Positions 41,654 to 50,678 of a stretch of 64,000 nucleotides of DNA are shown piece after piece. Every line of letters begins with the position of its first letter. The stretch's first letter is position 1. The notes beneath the pieces were generated by a model. It was not told the origin of the DNA. It saw nothing but the letters and a program-made list of their open reading frames with translations, and made no database searches. The stretch is from Bacteroidaceae bacterium (GTDB lineage Bacteria; Bacteroidota; Bacteroidia; Bacteroidales; Bacteroidaceae), in contig JAFZVY010000085.1 of the NCBI GenBank assembly GCA_017617575.1, positions 1 through 64,000 of the forward strand. The letters run 5' to 3'. Both the position numbers and the translations under genes were made by a program.

Positions 41654-41658
41654 GTGAA

Positions 41659-41688
41659 GAGTCAAAAATATATTTTACTCTGTTCGCT
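41659..41688. repeat. 30-bp repeat, inverted copy of 6493-6522
   Basis: The 30 bases are the exact reverse complement of those at 6493-6522. It follows the rdgB stop codon. Confidence 0.85.
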
Positions 41689-41695
41689 GAATGCT

Positions 41696-41868
41696 TTCAA
41701 CACAGAGAACACTCAGAGAAATTCATAATTCATAATTCAAAATTCATAATTAGGATTCAAGTCCTCTAATTGAAAAAAAAACTCTGTGTGCTCCGTGTCC
41801 TCTGTGTTGAGAACAATTAGCGGACTTGCACTTTTAACTTTTAACTTTTAATTTTTAACTTAAAATCC
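41696..41868. repeat. 9-bp-period CACAGAG hairpin and 7-bp arrays
   Basis: An AACACAGAG-type array (about 41698-41720) and its complement (CTCTGTGTGCTCCGTG..., about 41783-41810) flank a heptamer array AATTCAT. A further heptamer array TTTTAAC (about 41829-41866) lies before the nucleoside kinase gene. A similar 9-bp hairpin occurs at 45551-45649. Confidence 0.65.
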
Positions 41869-41887
41869 CCCGAAGGGGAATTTTACG

Positions 41888-43549
41888 ATGTCCAGCAAGA
41901 TACAAATTCGTTGCAAGAACCTCAATAATGCAATAATAGAGGCTGAGCTTGGTGACAGCCTCAAAGAAATATACGCAAAGTCAGGACTACAGATGGAATA
42001 CGGTCCTGTGAGTGCAAGAATCAACAATAAGGTACAGGGATTGAACTACCGTTTCTACAACAGTAAGGACGTGGAGTTCCTCGACCTTCATAGCCGTTCG
42101 GGAATGCGCGTCTATACGCGTACACTCTTCTTCATCCTCGCCAAGGCGGTGGAAGACCTCTTCCCTAACGGACAACTCATCATACAGACACCTATCAGCA
42201 AGGGTTACTATTGCGAACTCAAGCTCGGTCGTGACATCACATCCGAGGATGTGATTGCCATCAAGAACCGTATGCAGGAGATAATAGATGCCGACATGCC
42301 TATCCGAAGGGTACAATGCCCTATCGAGGAGGCTATAGATATGTTCCGCAAGAAGGGAATGGAGAGTAAGGCACAACTCCTTGAGAGCCAGTCAAAGCTC
42401 TATGCCTACTACTACCGCATAGAGGATACGGTTGACTATTTCTACAGCTGCCTCCTCAACAGCACAGGCAAGATACATCTCTTTGACCTCATCAAGTTCT
42501 TCGACGGACTCCTCCTTCGCATTCCTTCCATCAATAACCCGGGTAAGCTCAACGACCTTGTGCCACAGACAAAGATGCTTGATGTGGTGCGTGAGCAACA
42601 GCGTTGGCAGCAGATTCTTGGTGTGCGCACCGTGGGCGAGTTCAACAAGGTCATCTCAGCAGGTTATGCAGCCGAGATGATTAACGTGAGTGAGGCACTT
42701 CAGGAGCGCAAGCTCTCACATATCGTCGATGAGATTGTGGAGCGCAAGTCAAAGATTGTCCTCGTGGCAGGTCCGAGCAGTAGCGGTAAGACAACCATGA
42801 GTAAGCGTCTCGCCATACTCCTTATGGCAAGTGGACTTCGTCCTCACATCATATCTACGGACGACTACTTCGTCAACCGAGTTGACACCCCTCTTGACGA
42901 GAACGGCAACTACGACTTCGAGTGTATAGGAGCCGTGGATGTTGAACTCTTCAACCAGCAGATGGCAGCCATTCTCCGAGGCGAGGAGATAGAGCTTCCT
43001 CGCTACGACTTCCCTACAGGTATGCGTGTGTTTGAGGGTAAGAAGCTGAAGCTTGGGGACAACGACCTCATCATCCTTGAGGGTAACCATGCACTCAATC
43101 CTATCATGTCAAAGCTCATAGACGAGAAGGATAAATACCGCGTCTATGTGTCAACCATGACTACCATAGCACTTGATGACCATAACTTCGTATCAACATC
43201 TGACATACGTCTCCTTCGTCGTATCATCCGTGACTACCGTTACCGTGGCTACTCAGCCCTTGAGACAATCAACCGAGGTCCAAGTGTGGCACGAGGTGAG
43301 GAGAAATGGATTACTCCATACCAGGAGAATGCGGATGCCACATTCAATAGTGCCCTCCTCTATGAGCTTGGTGTAATGCGCAATCAGGTGTTACCAATCC
43401 TTGAACAGGTAAGCGAATGTGAGACAGGCTATGCCGAGGCAAGCCGTCTCCGCAAGTTCCTCAAATACTTCACTCCTGTTCCACTCGACCAGATTCCACC
43501 TACATCCCTCATCCGAGAGTTCGCAGGAGGAAGCTCGTTCAGGTACTAA
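41888..43549 (+). CDS. nucleoside (uridine-type) kinase with N-terminal TGS/editing-like domains
   Basis: The 553-residue protein has a P-loop kinase domain (about 285-490) with GPSSSGKTT (295-303), as in uridine/phosphoribulokinase-type kinases. Before it are an N-terminal ubiquitin-like TGS-type region (1-65) and a segment resembling the second additional domain of threonyl-tRNA synthetase (about 75-230). The combination is found across Bacteroidota and Clostridia, where it is annotated as nucleoside kinase. The substrate cannot be fixed by reading. Confidence 0.85.
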   Translation: MSSKIQIRCKNLNNAIIEAELGDSLKEIYAKSGLQMEYGPVSARINNKVQGLNYRFYNSKDVEFLDLHSRSGMRVYTRTLFFILAKAVEDLFPNGQLIIQTPISKGYYCELKLGRDITSEDVIAIKNRMQEIIDADMPIRRVQCPIEEAIDMFRKKGMESKAQLLESQSKLYAYYYRIEDTVDYFYSCLLNSTGKIHLFDLIKFFDGLLLRIPSINNPGKLNDLVPQTKMLDVVREQQRWQQILGVRTVGEFNKVISAGYAAEMINVSEALQERKLSHIVDEIVERKSKIVLVAGPSSSGKTTMSKRLAILLMASGLRPHIISTDDYFVNRVDTPLDENGNYDFECIGAVDVELFNQQMAAILRGEEIELPRYDFPTGMRVFEGKKLKLGDNDLIILEGNHALNPIMSKLIDEKDKYRVYVSTMTTIALDDHNFVSTSDIRLLRRIIRDYRYRGYSALETINRGPSVARGEEKWITPYQENADATFNSALLYELGVMRNQVLPILEQVSECETGYAEASRLRKFLKYFTPVPLDQIPPTSLIREFAGGSSFRY

Positions 43550-43556
43550 TAAGAAG

Positions 43557-43602
43557 ACCCTCTCCCCAACCCTCCCCCTCTATGGGGAGGGTGACTAATG
43601 CA
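43557..43602. repeat. GC-rich inverted repeat with TGACTAATGCAA tail
   Basis: CCCTCCCC...GGGGAGGG with the conserved tail begins 8 bp after the kinase stop codon. It is a likely transcript-end element. Confidence 0.65.
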
Positions 43603-43715
43603 ATAACAATTATCTAATCTTATATAATCATGAAAGATTTTTTTAGTTTCAGAGCCGTCCTTGGCTCTGCCTCATAATGTTAAAAACATCTTTCATTCTG
43701 TAGAAGAATAAAAAC

Positions 43716-43753
43716 AATAATGCGGATTATCGACCTCGATAATCCGCATTATT
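43716..43753. terminator. 17-bp perfect hairpin
   Basis: Arms 43716-43732 and 43737-43753 enclose a 4-base loop between convergent genes; the flanks are A-rich on the left, T-rich on the right. It is a likely bidirectional terminator. Confidence 0.75.
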
Positions 43754-43808
43754 CGTTTCATTTAGTATTTCTTTGTGAGAAATCACTTAGCGATGGAGTA
43801 TCTAAAGC

Positions 43809-43838
43809 TCCTCCCCTCGTGGGAGGTTGGGAGGGGGC
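43809..43838. repeat. GC-rich inverted repeat at the SLC13 stop codon
   Basis: CTCCTCCCCTC/GGGAGG followed by GGGAGGGGG ends at the SLC13 stop codon. It belongs to the same family as 43557 and 45666. Confidence 0.55.
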
Positions 43839-45295
43839 TAAAGTACTCCGTACTTGCACAAGATGATAAGTGCCACATATCCAATCACGAGGCTCACGAA
43901 GCCTGAGATGAATCCTGCCTTTGCCATATCCTTCTGCTCGATAAGACCAGTAGAGTAGGCGATGGCGTTAGGAGGAGTACTGATAGGGAGAGACATGGCA
44001 CAACTTGCTGCTACGGCAATACCGATGATAATAGTTGATGTACCTCCGATAGGAGCAAGGGAGTCGCCCATTCCTTCACATACCACGGTAAGGATTGGTA
44101 TCAACAAGGCTGCCGTTGCTGTATTGGAAATGAAGTTACTAAGTGCAAAGCAAAGAATACCTGAGATAAGCAAGATGACGATTGGGTTCCACTCTGCGAA
44201 AGGAATACTCTTGACTGCTACCTGTGCAAGTCCCGTTCCGTTCATGGCAAGACCGAGGGCGAAACCACCGGCTACCATCCATATTACTTCCCAGTCGATA
44301 TCCTTGAGGTCCTCACCCGTTATGACTCGCGTGAATGCAAATACCGCTATAGGGAGCATGGCGACTGTATTGGCATTTATGCCGAACAAGTCCTTACCGA
44401 ATACCCAGAGGAAGATTGTGGCTATAAATGTGATGGCAACTACGTATGTACGCCAGTTCCACTCTACGTTACCCTCAATCTCAAGCTCGATGGTTCTCTT
44501 TGAGAATGGGAACAGATGCTTGAGGATAACCCAAGATATGAGCAACATAACTATTACAAGAGGAATCATGACAAGCATCCATTGACCAAAGCCGATACCC
44601 ATGCCATGCTCGTTGAGAGTCTTGAACGCAAAGGCGTTAGGAGGTGTACCGATAGGAGTACCCATACCTCCGAAGTTAGCTCCGATAGGAATAGCCATTG
44701 TGAGGGCTATGCGTCCCTTACCGTTGGCAGGCAAGGACTTGAACACAGGCGTGAGGAACGTGAGCATCATAGCTGCCGTAGCCGTGTTGGAGATGAACAT
44801 GGAGAAGATACCCGTGATAAGGATGAAACCGAGAAGCACGTTGTCCGACTTATGTCCGAAAGGCATAATGAGTGTTCGTGCCATAATCACGTCAAGTCCC
44901 GACTTCGTGGCAGCAATAGCCAAGACGAAACCTCCGAGGAAGAGGATGATTGTTGGGTCGGCGAAACAAGCCATGATACCTTGGTAATCCAAGAGCTTTC
45001 CTGCCTCGCCTTCAGAGCCTTGCAGGAAGTTGAACGCCGAGTCGCTCACACAGAACAGCAGGACAAAAATAATGGTTACAGAAGTTGCCCATGCAGGGAT
45101 TGACTCTGTAACCCAAAGTAAAACTGCCATTACGAAGATGGCTATTGTGCGTTGTTGTACTACTGTAAGCCCTTCGATGCCAAAGAAGTCTGTTGGCAGG
45201 TTCCACACAATAAACGTTAATATGGCTGTGATGCCGAACATCAAAGCCCTCTTCTGGTTGAAATCTCCTGTCAAAAATTTTCTAACAGATGTCAT
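43838..45295 (-). CDS. SLC13/DASS-family dicarboxylate or anion symporter
   Basis: The 485-residue protein has about 12 membrane segments and two family SNT-type motifs: SNTATAAMMLTFLTP in the first half and SNTATAALLIPIL in the second, which bind Na+ and the substrate. Signature CAMSLPISTPPNAIAYSTGLI is clear. It imports C4-dicarboxylates, sulfate or similar anions; succinate exchange would suit a fermentative Bacteroidota, but specificity cannot be read from sequence. Confidence 0.9.
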   Translation of the reverse strand: MTSVRKFLTGDFNQKRALMFGITAILTFIVWNLPTDFFGIEGLTVVQQRTIAIFVMAVLLWVTESIPAWATSVTIIFVLLFCVSDSAFNFLQGSEGEAGKLLDYQGIMACFADPTIILFLGGFVLAIAATKSGLDVIMARTLIMPFGHKSDNVLLGFILITGIFSMFISNTATAAMMLTFLTPVFKSLPANGKGRIALTMAIPIGANFGGMGTPIGTPPNAFAFKTLNEHGMGIGFGQWMLVMIPLVIVMLLISWVILKHLFPFSKRTIELEIEGNVEWNWRTYVVAITFIATIFLWVFGKDLFGINANTVAMLPIAVFAFTRVITGEDLKDIDWEVIWMVAGGFALGLAMNGTGLAQVAVKSIPFAEWNPIVILLISGILCFALSNFISNTATAALLIPILTVVCEGMGDSLAPIGGTSTIIIGIAVAASCAMSLPISTPPNAIAYSTGLIEQKDMAKAGFISGFVSLVIGYVALIILCKYGVL

Positions 45296-45381
45296 GATTT
45301 TAGATTATTAAATTTATAATTTAGTTGATTAATTTATACTATAGAAACACTTAACTTCGTTTCGTCCTTGCAGACGGGTGG

Positions 45382-45411
45382 CAAAATTACACTTTTTATT
45401 TTAACAGCAAA
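45382..45411 (-). promoter_or_regulatory. promoter of the SLC13 gene
   Basis: On the minus strand TAATTTTG (45382-45389) with a TTTTTG run (45408-45413) about 18 bp upstream. The leader would be about 80 bases. Confidence 0.5.
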
Positions 45412-45550
45412 AATTTATGTGATAAAATTTCTATAAATGTTTCTGCATGGTAGTAAAATGTTTGTTCTTCATGGCAAAGTGAAATCGTGAGTTTGCAAAG
45501 GAATGATATTCGTTGAGTTTCTAAAAACGATAATTTAGTAGATTATAGTT

Positions 45551-45704
45551 TAAACACAGAGAACACGGAGGGCACAGAGAAAACTGAATATGTCAAAATA
45601 AATTGAGTATATCAAAAAAACTCTGTGTCATCCGTGCCCTCTGTGTTTAAATTGTTCCTACTTGTTGCATTAGTCACCCTCACCCTTGGGGGAGGGTAGG
45701 GGCT
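45551..45704. repeat. 9-bp-period CACAGAG hairpin and GC-rich inverted repeat
   Basis: Arms 45551-45579 and 45621-45649 match in 25 of 29 positions; each arm is made of 9-bp units like AACACAGAG, AACACGGAG, GGCACAGAG. A GC-rich palindrome with the inverted TGACTAATGCAA word (45666-45703) follows, up to the GH43 stop. The rest of the 408-bp gap (45412-45550) shows no gene. Confidence 0.7.
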
Positions 45705-46855
45705 TACATTCTGAAGTCGTTACACCATCTAATCTCTGGTGTGCCGTCCTTGTCAAACTTGATAGGGAGCCAGAGGTGGAGGGAGTTGCTGAGATGCTCT
45801 GGGTTCCAGATGTCAGCCATGAAGATGAAGCGTGACTCTGTTCCCTTGATGCCGAGAGCCTTGGTGTCAAGTATGTATGTACCTTGTGCGCCAAATGTCT
45901 TGTTGGCAGGGAAGTTCTTGTATGAGGCATTATTACCCTTGAAAGGTGATTCCACCTGTGTCCAAGGACCCCAGATGCTCTTGCTGTGGAACATACGAGC
46001 CTCGTTAGGTGCCCAACCTGTGCAACCAGAGCATATCATCCAGTATGTGCCATTGTTCTTGAAGATTGTTGGTGCCTCGTTCTGACCGTCTGGAGCCACC
46101 ATGACATACTTGCCGGTATAATCCATGAAGTCGTCCGTCAACTCGCTTATGAGAAGCGTGAGGTTCTCCTGTGACGAAGTGATGTGGTAAGCCTTGCCGT
46201 CATCATCTATATATACGGTCATGTCACGACTCATCTGTCCACCCTCAAAGTCACGCCAACAGTACATACCCTTCTCCGTCTCCTTTCTCCATTCTGGTGT
46301 CCACCAGTCCTTCCAGTCGTTAGCCTTTGTAGTCTTGGCGTAGGCAATCTGTTCCTCTGTCATGTCGAAAGGCCACTTGCCGGCATGGAGGCGAGTGGAA
46401 CGAACATAGCGGAAAGGACCTACAGGTGAGTCACTCTCGGCAAAAGCCACACGGGCAGCCTCGTAGCCTTTGCCCTTCAGTTCGAGGTGGAAGAGCATCA
46501 CGAACTTCTTGGTCTTCTTGTTGTAAACTACCTTAGGACGTTCCATGATACATCCACGCTCTATGTCGTGGCCAGCCGTCTCGCTTACCGCAAGGGCTAT
46601 GCCCTCATCCTTCCAAGCCTTCAAATCCTTGCTTGAATATACGCCCACACCAGCCTCGGTAGTGAAGCCACGGTAAGGACGGTTCTCTCCGTACCAGTAG
46701 AATGTACCCTTATACTTGATGATGTTACCTCCGTGTGCGTTGATGTGTTTGCCGTTTGTGTCTTGCCAAAGTTCTCCATTCACTTGTGCGTTCAAGCCAA
46801 GTGAAGTGGCACATAGTACCATAAGCACTAATAGATTGCGAAATGTCTGTTTCAT
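45704..46855 (-). CDS. glycoside hydrolase family 43
   Basis: The 383-residue protein has a signal peptide (about 1-23) and a single five-bladed propeller domain of GH43. Start of the domain INAHGGNIIKYKGTFYWYGEN shows the catalytic-base region; RPKVVYNKKTKKFVMLFHLE and the late segment EAPTIFKNNGTYWMI (likely catalytic acid Glu) fit. The HGG form of the opening resembles exo-beta-1,3-galactanase-like subfamilies more than arabinanases, so it may act on arabinogalactan or pectin galactan side chains. No binding module is attached. Confidence 0.85.
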   Translation of the reverse strand: MKQTFRNLLVLMVLCATSLGLNAQVNGELWQDTNGKHINAHGGNIIKYKGTFYWYGENRPYRGFTTEAGVGVYSSKDLKAWKDEGIALAVSETAGHDIERGCIMERPKVVYNKKTKKFVMLFHLELKGKGYEAARVAFAESDSPVGPFRYVRSTRLHAGKWPFDMTEEQIAYAKTTKANDWKDWWTPEWRKETEKGMYCWRDFEGGQMSRDMTVYIDDDGKAYHITSSQENLTLLISELTDDFMDYTGKYVMVAPDGQNEAPTIFKNNGTYWMICSGCTGWAPNEARMFHSKSIWGPWTQVESPFKGNNASYKNFPANKTFGAQGTYILDTKALGIKGTESRFIFMADIWNPEHLSNSLHLWLPIKFDKDGTPEIRWCNDFRM

Positions 46856-46856
46856 A

Positions 46857-46900
46857 TTTGTGAGTTTATGAGTTTATAAGTTCTTGAGTTTTTTAGTTAT
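46857..46900. repeat. 8-bp array upstream of the GH43 gene
   Basis: Octamers TTTGTGAG, TTTATGAG, TTTATAAG, TTCTTGAG, TTTTTTAG lie directly before the GH43 start, in its leader. Confidence 0.65.
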
Positions 46901-47020
46901 CGCTGATTGATTATCATGTGCAAAATTCGGAATAATTATTGACATTCCATTATTCGGAACGCATAAATTTGTGATTGTAGATAATTTTGTGGCGTTTGTA
47001 GATAAGAGAGGGAGGTGGTA

Positions 47021-47051
47021 TTGTGTGAATAAGATATAATTCATACTTTTG
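47021..47051 (+). promoter_or_regulatory. promoter of the exported-protein/two-component operon
   Basis: TTG (47021-47023) and TACTTTTG (47044-47051) are 20 bp apart, about 50 bp before the first gene. Confidence 0.7.
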
Positions 47052-47103
47052 CATCGTGAAATAAAAATGCTATCGGGTACTAACAACAAGACAAGTGTAA
47101 AAG

Positions 47104-47520
47104 ATGACTGTAATGAACTTAATCATGGCATCGTTGTTACTTACCTCATCACATGCGTATGCTGATGGTGGCAAGGCGATGATGCTCAAATCAACTAACG
47201 AGACAACACAGAGTTATGCCGTTTCCAATATCTCGTCTGTGAAGTATGAGAATGGAAAAATGCTTCTTACTCTAAAGAATGGTAGCGTACAGACGTTTAG
47301 CGTGTCAGACATCAAGTCAATGACCTTTGCTTCTGTTGCAACAGCCATAGAGTCAATGACTAATTGTGAGGCTAAGCCTTTCACCATATATGACGAGAAT
47401 GGCTCTCTGATAGTAAGTGGCGTTACGGATGATGAAGGAAAATTTGACTTGCCAATAAACCTTCGAGGGGTTTACCTAATCAAAGTAGGTAACGTAACTA
47501 AGAAGGTAGTGGTGAAATGA
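47104..47520 (+). CDS. small exported protein with type IX-like C-terminal domain
   Basis: The 138-residue protein has a signal peptide (1-21), a short region with repeated SVKYENG/SVSDIKSMTF motifs, and a C-terminal domain (about 90-138: FTIYDENGSLIVSG...LIKVGNVTKKVVVK) resembling the type IX secretion sorting tail; the LRR protein at the window end has a similar tail. It is the first gene of an operon with a beta-helix protein and a LytS/LytTR pair. The two exported proteins also share an N-terminal theme (SDIKSMTF and NVNEITF), suggesting related function. Confidence 0.8.
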   Translation: MTVMNLIMASLLLTSSHAYADGGKAMMLKSTNETTQSYAVSNISSVKYENGKMLLTLKNGSVQTFSVSDIKSMTFASVATAIESMTNCEAKPFTIYDENGSLIVSGVTDDEGKFDLPINLRGVYLIKVGNVTKKVVVK

Positions 47521-47571
47521 ACCTCTGTGAGGAATTAAGGGTTACAAGCTATAGTAAAAGAACAGGAAACA

Positions 47572-49464
47572 ATGAAAAGGATAATGGCTACGATGTTGAT
47601 GGCGGTTTCGCTGTCTTCATTTGCACAGGATAATCAATATGACGCTCTCTACATTGTGATGAACAATGGCGTCACCAACACCATACCTCTTGGTAATGTG
47701 AATGAGATAACCTTCAACGAGGCTGGCGACAAGCTTATTGTCAACGGAACATGGGAGGTGAGTCTTGACGAAATAACGGAACTCACTTACGGAGCTACAG
47801 GAAGTGAGTTGACGATAAACTACAACGGAACGGAGGCAAGAGCCGTAAACCCATTCTTCATGGATGGTGTGAGCGTAAGCGTGAACGGTGCCGACGTTGT
47901 GGTGAATAATGAGAATACAACGGCTGAGATAAAGACCGTGTTGAGTGGTGAGACAAGCAACGGATTGTTCCAGTACAACGGAACATACAAGACTTCCATA
48001 GTCCTCAACGGACTCTCGCTCACCAACACACGAGGAGCAGCCATAGATATACAATGTGGCAAGCGCATTGCACTTGACATAAAGAAAGAGACGGTCAACA
48101 CTCTCATTGACGGTAAGAATGGCGAGCAGAAGGCTGCCCTCTATTGCAAGGGACACCTTGAGATAGACAAGGCTGGTACGCTCAACGTGACAGGCAACAC
48201 AGCACACGCTATATCAGCCAAGGAGTACATCAAGCTCAAGAAGTCTGAGGGTACTATCAATATCATTAGTGCCGTAAAGGATGGAATACATTGTAAGCAG
48301 TATTTCCTTGCCAATGGCTTCAAGGTGAACATTAACAAGGCTGGTGGCGACGGCATAGACGTGGAACTCGACGGTGAGGCAAACGAGGATGGATATGAGG
48401 ACGGAAGCCTTAACATAAATGCAGGCACGTTTACCATCACTTCGTCTTCAGATACTATAAAAGGTCTTAAGGCTGACAGCGACGTGAACATCGTGGGCGG
48501 TACGTTGAATATCACCATGAGTGGCAAGGGCAGCAAGGGCATTAAGGCTGACAATAACATAAACATTGGCTCGTCAGATGATGGCTCAGGTCCAACATTG
48601 GCTGTGACTACTACGGGTGCTTCATATACTGATTCTTCAAGCAGTAGTAGCAGTAGCAACCCTTGGGGCGGCAACAACTGGGGCGGTCCTGGTGGCGGTG
48701 GCCCAGGAGGAGGCGGTCCTGGTGGCGGAGGTATGTTTGGCGAAAGCAGCGGAACATCTTCCAAGGCTATGAAGGCTCTCAACCTCATCAATATCTATGG
48801 CGGTAACCTTACCGTCAAGACATCAACCGATGGTGCAGAGGGAGTGGAAGGCAAGAAGGGTGTGAACATCTATGGCGGCAACCACTACATGAAGTGCTAT
48901 GACGATTGTATCAACTCTGGCGGTAAGATAATGTTCAACGGAGGTACTACTGTATGTTACTCAAACGGTAATGATGCGGTTGACTCTAATGCAGGAACAA
49001 GGGGAGCGATAACGATAGCAGGCGGCAACGTGTTTGCCTACTCTACAGCAGGCTCACCAGAGGAAGGACTTGATTGTGACAACAACTCATACATAGTCGT
49101 AACGGGCGGTATTGCGGTAAGTGCAGGAGGCTCACAGGGAGGAGGCGGATTTGGCGGCTCATCAAGCAGCATCGGCTCATCTTCACAGGGATACTACCTT
49201 GGCTCTTCTCCATCGAGCTACAGCTCAAGCAGGTACTATACGCTTTGCTCAACTGACGGAACGGCAATATGTACATATAAGTTTGAGACTAACTGTTCCA
49301 ACTCGTTGTCATTACTTACGGCATCTAACCTTGGTAAGGGAAGTGTGACCGTAAAGTATGGCACAAGCAAACCAACGGAATGTAGTGATAGCGTGGGTGA
49401 CGTCTTCTGGATTAACCCTACGGTCACAACAAGTGGGACAACAGCAACTATAACAGCTAAATGA
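47572..49464 (+). CDS. secreted beta-helix carbohydrate-binding-type protein (DUF4353-like)
   Basis: The 630-residue protein has a signal peptide (1-18) and a long parallel beta-helix of the Cthe_2159/DUF4353 kind, with repeated turns such as INIYGGNLTVKTSTDGAEGVEG and GGDGIDVELDGE. A low-complexity linker of Ser then Gly-Pro-Gly repeats (about 353-388) interrupts the helix, and another Gly/Ser-rich stretch lies near 520-550. The founding member binds cellulose and polygalacturonate, so pectin binding is possible here. The last four bases overlap the kinase ATG, so it is tightly coupled to the two-component genes. Confidence 0.85.
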   Translation: MKRIMATMLMAVSLSSFAQDNQYDALYIVMNNGVTNTIPLGNVNEITFNEAGDKLIVNGTWEVSLDEITELTYGATGSELTINYNGTEARAVNPFFMDGVSVSVNGADVVVNNENTTAEIKTVLSGETSNGLFQYNGTYKTSIVLNGLSLTNTRGAAIDIQCGKRIALDIKKETVNTLIDGKNGEQKAALYCKGHLEIDKAGTLNVTGNTAHAISAKEYIKLKKSEGTINIISAVKDGIHCKQYFLANGFKVNINKAGGDGIDVELDGEANEDGYEDGSLNINAGTFTITSSSDTIKGLKADSDVNIVGGTLNITMSGKGSKGIKADNNINIGSSDDGSGPTLAVTTTGASYTDSSSSSSSSNPWGGNNWGGPGGGGPGGGGPGGGGMFGESSGTSSKAMKALNLINIYGGNLTVKTSTDGAEGVEGKKGVNIYGGNHYMKCYDDCINSGGKIMFNGGTTVCYSNGNDAVDSNAGTRGAITIAGGNVFAYSTAGSPEEGLDCDNNSYIVVTGGIAVSAGGSQGGGGFGGSSSSIGSSSQGYYLGSSPSSYSSSRYYTLCSTDGTAICTYKFETNCSNSLSLLTASNLGKGSVTVKYGTSKPTECSDSVGDVFWINPTVTTSGTTATITAK

Positions 49465-50678
49465 CGCAAGAGAAAAAAACAGAAAACTTAATCATCGCTG
49501 GAGTGTGGGTGGTGATATTTGTCCTGCCTGCACTCTATCTTTACTACGTCTCTGTGACGGACGGTAGTGAGTTCGATGGTTATGAGCTATGGCAAACATG
49601 GAAGCTACTGATTCCGTTTGCCGTCATGTTCTGTGTCCATCATTATCTCTTGATTCAGCTGTACAACAAAAGGCAGTTTGCCATCTATGCCTTCACGATG
49701 GTGGCTATACTTGGGTGCTACCTGATGTACATGCTCATCTTCAAGCCTGACTTCCCAAGGAAGGACATGATGCGTGGTCCCGTCTTTGAGAATCGTGACC
49801 ATTGGAGGCATGACAACCATTTTGATGGCGCTCCTCCGTTCCCGGGTGAGGGACTACCACCTCAGCACATGCCAAAGGACTTTGACAGGAGGGAAAGGAA
49901 AGGCGAGCAGTTGCATCCGCAGCCTCACCACAACGAGAAGATAGGACCTAAGTACCTGCTTCTTCGTGCCCCAGTCATGGGACGGTTAGTGATAGCACTC
50001 CTGATGATGGGTGTTGACCTTGGTGTCGTTTCGCTTATCAATAGTGGTAGGACGAGAAGCCGTCTCCTCCAGCTACAGAAGGAGAAGTTGGCAATGGAAC
50101 TGGAATATCTGAAGTATCAGATAAATCCTCACTTCTTCATGAACACCCTCAACAATATTCACGCTCTCGTGGATATAGACCAAGAGGCGGCAAAGCGTAC
50201 CATAATAGACCTGTCGGGACTGATGCGATACGTGCTCTATGACAGTGGCGAGGAGTTTGTCCCTCTGGAGAAGGAGATACAGTTCATCAAGCTGTACATC
50301 TCGCTTATGAGGATTCGCTACTCCTCAAAGGTGGACATACAGGTGAGCACGCCCGACAACATGGGTGGCGTGATGGTTCCTCCGCTCCTCTTCATCTGCT
50401 TTGTGGAGAATGCCTTCAAGCATGGAGTGAGCAATCGTCATCAGAGTTTCATAAATATATATGTCTCCTTTGATGATAAGAAGGAAAATCTCTCGTTCCT
50501 GTGCGTCAATAGTATCTTGGAACAGGAGAAGAAGGACAACCACCATGGCATAGGCATAGAGAATGCACGTAAGAGGCTTGAACTCATCTATGGTGAGGAC
50601 TATGTGTTAAGAATAAAGGAAAACGAAGAGAAGACATTTGAAGTATGGCTACAGATACCGATATCACAACAGGCATAA
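49461..50678 (+). CDS. membrane LytS-like sensor histidine kinase
   Basis: The 405-residue kinase has four membrane segments (about 10-30, 48-66, 73-94, 172-192). The loop between the third and fourth (about 95-170) is rich in His, Pro, Asp and Arg, an unusual composition that might bind metal. The His_kinase domain has the phosphoacceptor His224 in NPHFFMNTLNN and the ATPase motif FVENAFKHG. It overlaps the beta-helix gene by four bases and the LytTR regulator gene by 34, so all are made together. The signal may be linked to the exported proteins. Confidence 0.92.
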   Translation: MTQEKKTENLIIAGVWVVIFVLPALYLYYVSVTDGSEFDGYELWQTWKLLIPFAVMFCVHHYLLIQLYNKRQFAIYAFTMVAILGCYLMYMLIFKPDFPRKDMMRGPVFENRDHWRHDNHFDGAPPFPGEGLPPQHMPKDFDRRERKGEQLHPQPHHNEKIGPKYLLLRAPVMGRLVIALLMMGVDLGVVSLINSGRTRSRLLQLQKEKLAMELEYLKYQINPHFFMNTLNNIHALVDIDQEAAKRTIIDLSGLMRYVLYDSGEEFVPLEKEIQFIKLYISLMRIRYSSKVDIQVSTPDNMGGVMVPPLLFICFVENAFKHGVSNRHQSFINIYVSFDDKKENLSFLCVNSILEQEKKDNHHGIGIENARKRLELIYGEDYVLRIKENEEKTFEVWLQIPISQQA

